Assembly: GCA_910587035.1 (NCBI GenBank)
Contig: CAJUMQ010000002.1
Span: 1-64,000, forward strand
DNA length: 64,000 nt
Source: an uncultured Desulfovibrio sp.
GTDB lineage: Bacteria > Desulfobacterota > Desulfovibrionia > Desulfovibrionales > Desulfovibrionaceae
Direction: 5' to 3'
Positions within the stretch are counted from its first letter, which is position 1. Each line of letters begins with the position of its first letter. The position numbers and the translations under genes were made by a program. Of the stretch, positions 8,805-15,850 are shown piece after piece. The notes below the pieces were generated by a model. That model ran no database searches, was not told where the DNA came from, and saw only the letters and a list, made by a program, of their open reading frames with translations.

Positions 8805-9665
8805 TTATGAGCTTTTGGCCGCAGTCTCAACGCAGCTGATGGCATTGAGACTGCGCGGATAGCCGATATAGGGCACACATTGGGATATGACCGCAATCAG
8901 AAATTCCTTGTCATTGCCCATGCGCATGTTGCCTCTGGCATGGCTTGTCAGCTGGGACTCGCAACCGCCCTGGGCCATTATATAGCAGAAAGTTATCATC
9001 TCCCGCTCCCGCAAATCCAGGGCGCCACGGGTATAGTAGTCTCCAAAGCAATTCGCTGCCAGCCAGAGCCGGATGTGTGACGTATCCGCGGGCCCGTTTT
9101 TCCAGAACTCCCTCATCTGGCTGCCAAAAATATCGATCTGCGCCTGGTTGCCCTTTTGCAGCCTGTCTTCAAGTGTAGTGCCGCCCTGTGGGGCAAGAGG
9201 CAGTTTTATGCCTTTTGCCTGCATGATTTCATTGGTTATATAAAAAAATGGATACACACGGCCAATACCCAGATAGGCCACTGCCTGATAAACTATCTCC
9301 TTCACCTCCTCCGGCTTGACGCCATTATCCAGGGCTGCAGGTAGCAGTAGCCGCCAGGCATCCATTCCCTGGCAGCCTAGCAGGGTGGCCAGAATTGCCA
9401 TGTAGCGCGTGCGGGCATCCAGAGGCCCATGCTCCGGAACCTCCGTAAAGGCGAAATAATCAAAACGATCCGCAAACTCCGGATCTGTCTGTGCCAGCGA
9501 ATTGTCGCCACTGGCGAAAATCCCCGCATTTCTGTCCGTCCTGTCCTGTGCCGCCATGACTTCCTCCTGTGGCAATAAATGAATGCCCGCCGCCAGCACA
9601 CCAGCGGCTATGGTCGAGTTCTTCAAAAAAAATCGCCTTGTGCAACTTTTGTCAGTATCAGACAT
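8805..9665 (-). CDS. Tat-exported carboxymuconolactone decarboxylase family protein
   Basis: 286 residues. The N-terminus has a twin-arginine signal (TRRFFLKNSTIAAGVLAAG, then a basic-free stretch ending near EEVMAA), so the protein is probably folded, perhaps with a cofactor, before export to the periplasm. Two carboxymuconolactone-decarboxylase-like segments follow: LDARTRYMAILATLLGCQG...AALDNGVKPEEVKEIVYQ and a second with LDLREREMITFCYIMAQGG. The family includes gamma-carboxymuconolactone decarboxylase and AhpD-like antioxidant proteins, most of them cytosolic. The AhpD CxxC pair is not visible. The start at 9665 has GGGAG upstream; the longer frame runs into repeat A. Confidence 0.82.
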   Translation of the reverse strand: MSDTDKSCTRRFFLKNSTIAAGVLAAGIHLLPQEEVMAAQDRTDRNAGIFASGDNSLAQTDPEFADRFDYFAFTEVPEHGPLDARTRYMAILATLLGCQGMDAWRLLLPAALDNGVKPEEVKEIVYQAVAYLGIGRVYPFFYITNEIMQAKGIKLPLAPQGGTTLEDRLQKGNQAQIDIFGSQMREFWKNGPADTSHIRLWLAANCFGDYYTRGALDLREREMITFCYIMAQGGCESQLTSHARGNMRMGNDKEFLIAVISQCVPYIGYPRSLNAISCVETAAKSS

Positions 9666-9682
9666 AATCGCTCCCGTTTTAG

Positions 9683-9791
9683 GGCATTTCCGATTGAAAA
9701 TAGGCAAATGCGAGGCTCTTCTTCGAAAGCTCAAGCGCAACGCCAGCGCGTATGGTTGAAACACGCAGAGCGTTTCAACTGATGAATGCTC
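9683..9791. repeat. Palindromic intergenic element, copy A
   Basis: Bounded on the left by TTAG (9679-9682). One end reads GGCATTTCCGATTGAAAA and the other ends GTTTCAACTGATGAATGCTC, imperfect inverted ends shared with the copies at 25.9, 36.1 and 44.9 kb. It has an internal GTTGAAAC...GTTTCAAC hairpin. It lies immediately upstream of the Tat-exported protein gene. Confidence 0.8.
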
Positions 9792-10045
9792 AAATATCGT
9801 TTAATTTTTTCATGCAGCGCATATTCGCGCAATACCAAAAGGCGCCACAAAAGGCAGACTGAGAGAATCAGGCATAAAATTTACAGGAATATGCTATGGC
9901 ATGTTTCACATGAACATGAGAAACACGCTATGGCGGCATTGCTGGCAAACGCCGGGGAAGTTGATCCAAGAAGGCCTTGTTCCGCAGTCAAGTGGCTTTT
10001 TCAAGCGCAAGATTCCATATTTATATAACGAATAAAGTGGGAGGT
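9792..10045. other. Gene-free stretch with a palindromic operator-like site
   Basis: About 250 bp with no credible gene. The one clear structure is a dyad at 9902-9925: TGTTTC-A-CATG-AA-CATG-A-GAAACA, in which every arm base pairs except the three A/A positions. It is about 240 bp upstream of the minus-strand Tat-exported gene and downstream of yfiH, so it could be an operator for the former. Confidence 0.55.
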
Positions 10046-10765
10046 TCAGTCTATCCAGACAATGCTGCCCTGCCGGCCGGCATTTCGCTCACAACGATAG
10101 GAAAAGAACTCCCTGGAATTTTCCTGTGTGCAGATATCCAGGCCATAAATCTGTTCAGGGGGCACGCCTGCCTGCATGAGCTGATGACGTGTGAGTGCCC
10201 ATAGATTCATGCATGCCGTGTCGCGATGATACCATCTTTCAAACTCGCTGCCCCATTCGGAATCAAAATTCACAAATTCCGCATTGCCAAGGCTTGGCCC
10301 CCGCACAGCCACTATTTCATCCGGATTGACAGCGTACTGCCGGCAAAAGGCAGCAATGCCGATGGCCGGAAAATTAAAAAGATTGGCCCGCCAGCCAACA
10401 TGCAGAGCCATGACATATCTGCCCGATTTGTGGGCCAGCAGCAGTGGCTGGCAGTCTGCCGTCTTGATCAGCAGCCCAAGATGCGGTCTGGAGGTCATCA
10501 TGCCATCGGCCATAATCTCCACTCTGGCATCGATCTCTGTGGGTTCCGGCTCTGTCAGTATCTCCCGGCCATGAACCTGGCTGCATTCGCACCATGCTTC
10601 CATGCCTCTTTGCCGCAATAGTTCCGCAAGCCTTTCTCTGGCTCCAACGACACTGGCCGGATCCTCACCTGTTTTAAAGGATATATTGCCCAACCCACGG
10701 CCCTGAAATGCGCAGTACACTCCTGGCACCCCGGGAAACTGGAAGAAAATGCAATCTACAGCCAT
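10046..10765 (-). CDS. YfiH/polyphenol oxidase (laccase-domain) family protein
   Basis: 239-residue protein of the YfiH/DUF152 family, described as polyphenol oxidase, purine nucleoside phosphorylase or peptidoglycan-editing factor in different organisms. Visible signatures: SQVHG, ADGMMTS, TADCQPLLL, ALHVGWR and a C-terminal DICTQENSREFFSYR followed by GRQ. The zinc/copper ligands (H of SQVHG, C of ADC, H of HVGW) are present. The start at 10765 is chosen because GGAGG lies 10 bases upstream; it overlaps the fau stop by 10 bp, so the two are coupled. A TTG at 10804 is an alternative without a ribosome site. Confidence 0.88.
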   Translation of the reverse strand: MAVDCIFFQFPGVPGVYCAFQGRGLGNISFKTGEDPASVVGARERLAELLRQRGMEAWCECSQVHGREILTEPEPTEIDARVEIMADGMMTSRPHLGLLIKTADCQPLLLAHKSGRYVMALHVGWRANLFNFPAIGIAAFCRQYAVNPDEIVAVRGPSLGNAEFVNFDSEWGSEFERWYHRDTACMNLWALTRHQLMQAGVPPEQIYGLDICTQENSREFFSYRCERNAGRQGSIVWID

Positions 10766-11325
10766 CTCAGCCCGGCCTCCGTACATAGTGACATTACCCT
10801 GCAATCATGGCCGGCATGGGGCACGCTGTCAATTATCTGAAACTCCAGCGCGAAACCGCAGGTTTTTGGCTGCAAATGCGGATGAGCTGCAAGAAATCTG
10901 TCATAATATCCCCCACCATATCCAAGACGGTTGCCATGGCTGTCAAATGCCAGGCCTGGCACCAGCATCAGATCCGGGCTGCCATGAGCGGCAATACCGG
11001 CTGGCGGCTCCTTCAGGCCAAAAGGGCCTGGCACAAGATCTGACATGCTGGAGATCGGCAAAAATTCCATCAAGCCATTTTCCCTGTCCTTTATGCGAGG
11101 CAGTAGAACCATCTTGCCGGAGAGAAGTGCCTGTTTGATCAATGATCCTGTATCAGCCTCGCCAGGGAGCGCCGCATACAGGGCAACAGTTGTAGCGGCC
11201 TGCCAAAGTTGCTGGCGCATGAGGCATTCCCCGGCTTTTGCGGAGAGACCTGCAATGTTATTTGCGTTGCAGTTGCAGCGCAAATTGAGCATCCTCTTGC
11301 GCAATATTTTTTTCAAATCCTGCAT
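10756..11325 (-). CDS. 5-formyltetrahydrofolate cyclo-ligase
   Basis: ATP-dependent enzyme converting 5-formyl-THF to 5,10-methenyl-THF in the folate one-carbon pool. 189 residues, usual size. The C-terminal signature LVPGLAFDSHGNRLGYGGGYYDR is present in full, and the basic N-terminus (LKKILRKRM) fits the ATP site. The ATG at 11325 has GAGATGGTGA upstream. First gene of a two-gene minus-strand operon with the YfiH protein. Confidence 0.93.
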   Translation of the reverse strand: MQDLKKILRKRMLNLRCNCNANNIAGLSAKAGECLMRQQLWQAATTVALYAALPGEADTGSLIKQALLSGKMVLLPRIKDRENGLMEFLPISSMSDLVPGPFGLKEPPAGIAAHGSPDLMLVPGLAFDSHGNRLGYGGGYYDRFLAAHPHLQPKTCGFALEFQIIDSVPHAGHDCRVMSLCTEAGLRWL

Positions 11326-11454
11326 TCACCATCTCTGATTTTTAAAATTGCAAAAAATGAAGCGAGACAATTCTGCCCTCCAAACCCAAATATGCCAACC
11401 AGATGGGTGGGGAGGAGTCAGACATAAAAATAAAATAAGATATACCTTGATAGA

Positions 11455-11482
11455 TTGGTTTTTTTAAGGTTAGTATTATAAT
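11455..11482 (+). promoter_or_regulatory. Sigma-70-type promoter for the DUF1847 gene
   Basis: TTGGTT (11455-11460), 16-bp spacer, TATAAT (11477-11482), predicting a start about 40 bp before the ATG at 11532. The -35 is weak and the -10 is perfect. The rest of the 206-bp gap from 11326 shows nothing else. Confidence 0.55.
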
Positions 11483-11531
11483 TAATATCTTAGAACGTAA
11501 TGGCACCTACACTCACCCAGGAGCTCCATGT

Positions 11532-12218
11532 ATGGAAGAAGCAAATGAAACAAAGCTTGAGCCACATTGCGCGGCCTGTCCATTCAAAGCACAGGACAGG
11601 CTGTGCTATGAAGGCGAGAAACATCCCCGCGATTGCCCCACCGCCATTCAGCGTGCAGTCGTGGAACAAAGTGTTGCAGTTTATGATGATCCTGAAATAA
11701 GGCGCATGGCCCATGCATCCTGTCATGTTGAGCGTGAAAGCTATCACATCCTGCCTGGCAATGTACGCATTCCCTGCCGCCCACGGCTGCTGGAGATTAT
11801 CGCCTTCTGCAAGGAGATGGATTACCGCAGAGTGGGGCTTATTTTTTGTGTAGGCTTGCGGCAGGAGGCGGCGGAAGTGAACCGTGTGTTCATGGAGCAT
11901 GGGCTGGATGTCATATCCGCAGTCTGCAAATTTGGCGCAACTCCCAAACCGGAAATTGGCGTAGCCGAAAAGGATCTTCTCAGGCCTGATCATCCCGAAA
12001 GCATGTGCAATCCAGTTGGCCAGGCCATGCTGATGAACCAGGCCAAGGTTGATTTCAATGTTCTTCTGGGGCTTTGTGTGGGGCATGACAGTCTGGTAAT
12101 CCGGCATCTTGAAGCGCCAGTCACAATTCTGGCTGTCAAGGATCGCATGCTTGGCCACAATCCACTTGCCGCGGTGTATTGCGGGCAAGGGTATTTTAAA
12201 TATCTCAAGCAGATATAA
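11532..12218 (+). CDS. DUF1847 domain protein (cysteine-cluster, putative metal binding)
   Basis: 228 residues. The N-terminus has CAACPF...RLCYEG...RDCP, four cysteines spaced like a metal or iron-sulfur site. Further cysteines lie in ASCHVE, IPCRP, FCKEM, IFCVG and AVCKFG. The middle and C-terminal part (VGLIFCVGLRQEAAEV, VNLL-like NVLLGLCVGHDSL, PVTILAVKDRMLGHNP) matches the DUF1847 family known mainly from anaerobes, which has no assigned reaction. The start follows AGGAG with a 9-base gap. It is probably cytosolic, with no signal peptide. Confidence 0.85.
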   Translation: MEEANETKLEPHCAACPFKAQDRLCYEGEKHPRDCPTAIQRAVVEQSVAVYDDPEIRRMAHASCHVERESYHILPGNVRIPCRPRLLEIIAFCKEMDYRRVGLIFCVGLRQEAAEVNRVFMEHGLDVISAVCKFGATPKPEIGVAEKDLLRPDHPESMCNPVGQAMLMNQAKVDFNVLLGLCVGHDSLVIRHLEAPVTILAVKDRMLGHNPLAAVYCGQGYFKYLKQI

Positions 12219-12275
12219 GCTGGCTCTGCCAAGGTTCATTGACATAATCCCGGTGCTGTCAGAAGTTGCGCATAA

Positions 12276-12287
12276 TGATGTAAATCA
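12276..12287. promoter_or_regulatory. FNR-type half-dyad TGAT-N4-ATCA
   Basis: TGATGTAAATCA matches the core of the FNR/CRP superfamily consensus. The overlapping 11-mer ATGTAAATCAC (12278-12288) recurs inverted at 12358-12368. The region is AT-rich and lies upstream of tctC. Assignment to a regulator is inference. Confidence 0.35.
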
Positions 12288-12380
12288 CATTTATTCTATT
12301 TATTGTTGATCTTTATAGGAAAAATTTAGTTTATTTTATTTTCCTAAATAGGCTGAAGTGATTTACATTATATAAAAATT

Positions 12381-12396
12381 TGTGATTTTTTTCACA
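12381..12396. promoter_or_regulatory. CRP-type binding site upstream of tctC
   Basis: TGTGA-TTTTTT-TCACA with flanking ATT/AAT symmetry is a perfect match to the CRP-family dyad. Its centre is about 90 bp before the predicted tct transcription start, the distance expected of an activator site. Confidence 0.6.
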
Positions 12397-12443
12397 AATA
12401 GGTTTCAATAATTGATCAGCCCATGAAGTGACACCTGTGATGA

Positions 12444-12472
12444 TTGACATATACTTTTATATGTCGAATATT
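12444..12472 (+). promoter_or_regulatory. tct operon promoter with operator-like dyad in the spacer
   Basis: TTGACA (12444-12449), 17-bp spacer, AATATT (12467-12472). Between and overlapping the -35 is a perfect dyad, GACATATA-CTTT-TATATGTC (12446-12465). A repressor bound there would block polymerase. Confidence 0.55.
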
Positions 12473-12526
12473 GTATATTTTCAGAATGTAGCTTCAATTA
12501 GCTTGGAAAAACCCAAAGGAGGGCAT

Positions 12527-13525
12527 ATGAAGAAAATATTTTTACTGTTTGCCATGTCTGTATTTTTATTGACCAGCGCATTTGCAGGCAATGCCAAAGC
12601 CGATTATCCCTATGATCGGCCACTAACCATCATAGTACCATTTGGACCTGGCGGCGCGGTTGACATAGCCAGCAGGATTCTCGCGGACTATTTTCTGCAG
12701 GAATTCAAAATAACTATAAATGTGGTTACAAAGCCAGGTGGCGGCCAGGCGCTTGGCATGAATGAAATGCTTCATGCCAGGCCTGATGGTTATACCCTGG
12801 CCTTTCCGGGAACCAGCGCCCTCACGCTTACCCCTTTGCTGACTAATGTGGGTTATTCGGTAAAGAATGTCCAGCCGGTGGCCCAGATTACGGTTATGGA
12901 GCTTGTTTTTTCCACCCATAAGGCTGTTGGGCCGCATTCCTTCGCGGATTTTCTTACCCAGGCCAAAGAAAAGCCGGATCAGACAGTCTATGCCAGCACC
13001 GGCGCCATAACCACCCAACGTCTTTATCTGACAAAACTGCTTCAGCGCTTTCATGATGGTATGAAAATTCGTCATGCCGCCTATGGTAGCGGCCATGAAG
13101 TGTCCACTGCCCTGCTTGGCAAGCATATCAATGCCGGTTTTCAGGTGCCTACCAATATCCTGCCCTATGTCAAATCCGGTGATTTTCAACCTGTCGCCAT
13201 CACCAGCAAAGAAAGAAGCAAGGATCTGCCAGATACTCCCACCTTCCGCGAACTTTATGCGGACAAACTCACACCGGATGATGACAAATGGATCGATCTT
13301 GGCTCATGGCATGGCCTTGTGGCATCAAGCAAGGTCCCCAAAGAGCGCATTGAGGCTCTCCAGCCCCTGCTTCAAAAGGCGCTTTCCAACCCGCAGGTCA
13401 TAGAAAAATTCCAGAAGGTTGGGCTGTCCGTTGACTATCTGCCGCCGGCTGAGTTTGCCAAGGTGATTGATGCCACGCTTCTGCTTACCCAGGATGTTCT
13501 ACAGGGGCGCAAGTCCCTGGATTAA
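12527..13525 (+). CDS. tctC: TTT transporter periplasmic substrate-binding protein (TctC/Bug family)
   Basis: Extracytoplasmic receptor of a tripartite tricarboxylate-type transporter. 332 residues with a signal peptide (MKKIFLLFAMSVFLLTSAFA, cleavage near NAKA-DYP). YPYDRPLTIIVPFGPGGAVDIASR is the family's N-terminal binding loop, and the second loop YASTGAITTQR is present. The start at 12527 follows AAAGGAGGG. Bug proteins bind carboxylates, amides or aromatic acids; the substrate cannot be read here, but the amidohydrolase in the same operon suggests an amide or ester. Confidence 0.93.
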   Translation: MKKIFLLFAMSVFLLTSAFAGNAKADYPYDRPLTIIVPFGPGGAVDIASRILADYFLQEFKITINVVTKPGGGQALGMNEMLHARPDGYTLAFPGTSALTLTPLLTNVGYSVKNVQPVAQITVMELVFSTHKAVGPHSFADFLTQAKEKPDQTVYASTGAITTQRLYLTKLLQRFHDGMKIRHAAYGSGHEVSTALLGKHINAGFQVPTNILPYVKSGDFQPVAITSKERSKDLPDTPTFRELYADKLTPDDDKWIDLGSWHGLVASSKVPKERIEALQPLLQKALSNPQVIEKFQKVGLSVDYLPPAEFAKVIDATLLLTQDVLQGRKSLD

Positions 13526-13547
13526 AAGCCGGGCTGATTCTCGTAAT

Positions 13548-13592
13548 AAACAGTCGCGGGCCAAATGCCGATTGCGAGGTTCGCGACTGTTT
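13548..13592 (+). other. Intercistronic hairpin between tctC and tctB
   Basis: AAACAGTCGCG (13548-13558) pairs perfectly with CGCGACTGTTT (13582-13592) across a 23-base loop; no T-run follows. Hairpins placed after a binding-protein gene often stabilise its mRNA and raise its yield over the membrane genes. The rest of the 230-bp gap is featureless. Confidence 0.65.
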
Positions 13593-13755
13593 GCAAGCCT
13601 GGCATTCAATCCGGACCAGCCTTTTTATACATTCATGTGAAGATGGAACATCCGGCCACAGTTGCCTTAAATCTCCAATGGCAATCTGTCATGGACGCAA
13701 AGGGCTACCCCGTTCTTGCAAGCGCAACCCCGGCATCACCTCATGGAGACGCCAC

Positions 13756-14238
13756 ATGATAAAAAACAAGAGCGATTTTTATATTTCCCTTGGGCTTTTC
13801 GCCATCTGCGCTATCCTGGCTTGGCAAATAAGCCTTCTTCCTGCCACATCATCCGCAGCCGAATTTTTTGGACCAGCCTCTTTTCCCAAAGGTGTCACCT
13901 TTCTCCTTTTTTGCCTCTCGGTCATTCTCTGCATAAACAGTATCCGCTGCGCAGGAAAACCCGCCAGCTGGCCCCCACGGGCCCTATTTGGCCGGGTTCT
14001 GGCGATGATTTGCCTGATTCTCTGCTATATTCTGGGCTTCATTTATGGGGGCTCATGGGCTTATGACATGATGATGCCCGAGGGAACAGGCTTTTGCATC
14101 GCCACATTTTTATTCCTCTCCCTTGCGCAGGCACTGATGGGACATAGAAAAGCACTTCACGTAGTCGGCATCTCCATTATCATCACAGGCTGCCTGTATG
14201 TGATTTTTGCCCTGCTGTTCAAGGTGCCCCTCCCATGA
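13756..14238 (+). CDS. tctB: TTT transporter small membrane subunit (TctB)
   Basis: 160 residues with four hydrophobic segments (about 8-25, 40-58, 74-92 and 125-155), the usual pattern of the small, poorly conserved TctB subunit. Identity rests mainly on position between tctC and tctA. The start at 13756 has GGAGA upstream; the frame extends left to 13591 without support and overlaps the hairpin. Confidence 0.85.
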   Translation: MIKNKSDFYISLGLFAICAILAWQISLLPATSSAAEFFGPASFPKGVTFLLFCLSVILCINSIRCAGKPASWPPRALFGRVLAMICLILCYILGFIYGGSWAYDMMMPEGTGFCIATFLFLSLAQALMGHRKALHVVGISIIITGCLYVIFALLFKVPLP

Positions 14239-14282
14239 GAAGTATATGCATCCCATTTTCCCGGCAATATGGCCGAAGTATG

Positions 14283-14326
14283 ATCTGTAATATCGCTGGC
14301 CGGGCTCAAGGGACGATATTACAGAT
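14283..14326 (+). other. Intercistronic hairpin between tctB and tctA
   Basis: ATCTGTAATATCG (14283-14295) pairs perfectly over 13 bp with CGATATTACAGAT (14314-14326). AAAATTTAAAT follows, not a T-run. Like the tctC-tctB hairpin, it probably marks an mRNA processing or stability boundary. Confidence 0.6.
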
Positions 14327-14353
14327 AAAATTTAAATAAAGGCATTCATCGCC

Positions 14354-15850
14354 ATGACAGATCTCATATCCGCGTTTTCGCAGGCATTCAGCTTTGAGGC
14401 CCTGCTTGCCAACCTTGTCGGTGTAGCACTGGGCATTGTTTTTGGCGCCCTGCCAGGACTGACCGCGGTCATGGGCGTGGCTTTGCTCATTCCCCTGACA
14501 TTCGGTTTTTCTCCAGTGATTGCCTTTTCATCACTTCTTGGCATGTACTGTGGCGCCATCTACGCCGGATCCATCACCGCCATACTTGTCAGCACTCCTG
14601 GCACATCGGCGGCTGCGGCTACCATGCTGGAGGGGCCAAAATTCACAGCCAGGGGGGAGTCCCTGCGCGCCCTGGAGCTTACGACCGTGGCATCCTTCAC
14701 AGGCGGAATCTTCTCCTGCTTTGTGCTTGCCGCCATAGCGCCTCAGCTTGCGCATTTCGCCCTGCATTTCAGCGCTCCGGAATATTTCTCGCTGGGTTTT
14801 TTCGGGCTGACAATTGTGGCTACCCTTGCGGAAGGTGCCATGCTCAAAGGCTGCATAGCGGCGTGCCTGGGCATGCTCATAGCCATGATTGGCATGGATC
14901 CTCTCACTGGCGACATGCGCATGACTTTTGACTGCCCCCAGCTTATAAATGGTGTTTCCCTCATTCCTTCCCTTGTGGGTCTGTATGCGCTGTCCCAGGT
15001 TTTTATAACCTGCGAGGATGTGTTCAAGGGCAAAAAATTAAAGGCTGTCCATCTTTCAAAGACAGGGCTTAAATTAAAGGATCTCTGGCTTGTAAAAAAG
15101 GCCCTTTTACTTGGATCCATCATTGGCACTTTCATCGGCATTGTGCCTGCCACAGGCTCTGGCACAGCATCCTTCGCTTCCTACAGCGAAATAAAGCGGC
15201 ATTCCAAAAATCCGGAGCAATTTGGCAATGGCAGCATGGAAGGGCTCGCGGCTACCGAATCCGCCAACAATGCAGTCACTGGCGGAGCGCTCATTCCCCT
15301 TTTGACCCTTGGCATTCCTGGCGACGTTGTCACAGCGGTCATTCTTGGCGCGCTGATGATTCAGGGCATGACTCCCGGGCCTCTGCTTTTTCAGGAACAG
15401 GGCCCTCTCGTGTACAGCATTTTTCTTTCCCTTTTGCTGGCCAACATCTTCATGCTCATCCTTGGCATGGCATCCGTCAGAATTTTTTCGCGCATTGTGA
15501 CAATACCTGGCAGCATACTGATGCCAATAGTGACGACCTTATGCGTTGTGGGCGGTTATGCCCTCAACAATTCCACCTTCGATCTCTGCGTAATGGCCAC
15601 ATTCGGAATTCTCGGCTACATCATGACAAAAACCGGTTTCCCCCTTGCGCCGCTTCTGCTGGCCATGATTCTCGAGAGCATCATCGAGGTTAACTTCAGG
15701 CGTGCCCTCAGCATTTCCAATAATGATTATTCCGTGTTTTTCACAAGGCCAATATGCGCGATTTTCCTGGCCATCAGCGTTTTGATTCTTCTTAATATGA
15801 TTCGCAAACAGATAATGGCCCTGCGGGGGACAAAGGGGAAAACATGTTAA
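14354..15850 (+). CDS. tctA: TTT transporter large membrane subunit (TctA)
   Basis: 498-residue inner-membrane permease, normal length for TctA, with about 11-12 hydrophobic segments. The conserved glycine-rich regions are visible: GIVFGALPGLTAVMGVALLIPLTF near residue 30, YAGSITAILVSTPGTSAAAATMLEG near 75, and GIVPATGSGTASFASYSEIKR with ESANNAVTGGALIPLLTLGIPGD near 270-330. It imports substrate delivered by TctC using the ion gradient. The start ATG is 27 bp after the hairpin with only a weak AAAGG. Its end overlaps the amidohydrolase gene by 7 bp. Confidence 0.93.
   Translation: MTDLISAFSQAFSFEALLANLVGVALGIVFGALPGLTAVMGVALLIPLTFGFSPVIAFSSLLGMYCGAIYAGSITAILVSTPGTSAAAATMLEGPKFTARGESLRALELTTVASFTGGIFSCFVLAAIAPQLAHFALHFSAPEYFSLGFFGLTIVATLAEGAMLKGCIAACLGMLIAMIGMDPLTGDMRMTFDCPQLINGVSLIPSLVGLYALSQVFITCEDVFKGKKLKAVHLSKTGLKLKDLWLVKKALLLGSIIGTFIGIVPATGSGTASFASYSEIKRHSKNPEQFGNGSMEGLAATESANNAVTGGALIPLLTLGIPGDVVTAVILGALMIQGMTPGPLLFQEQGPLVYSIFLSLLLANIFMLILGMASVRIFSRIVTIPGSILMPIVTTLCVVGGYALNNSTFDLCVMATFGILGYIMTKTGFPLAPLLLAMILESIIEVNFRRALSISNNDYSVFFTRPICAIFLAISVLILLNMIRKQIMALRGTKGKTC

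Noticed and set aside
9786..10028. Small plus-strand gene between the Tat-exported protein and yfiH
   Set aside because: No ribosome site, no homology and low-complexity codon use; it crosses the operator-like palindrome.
13591..13755. N-terminal extension of TctB
   Set aside because: The added residues are cysteine- and serine-rich and overlap the hairpin, and a good ribosome site precedes the ATG at 13756.
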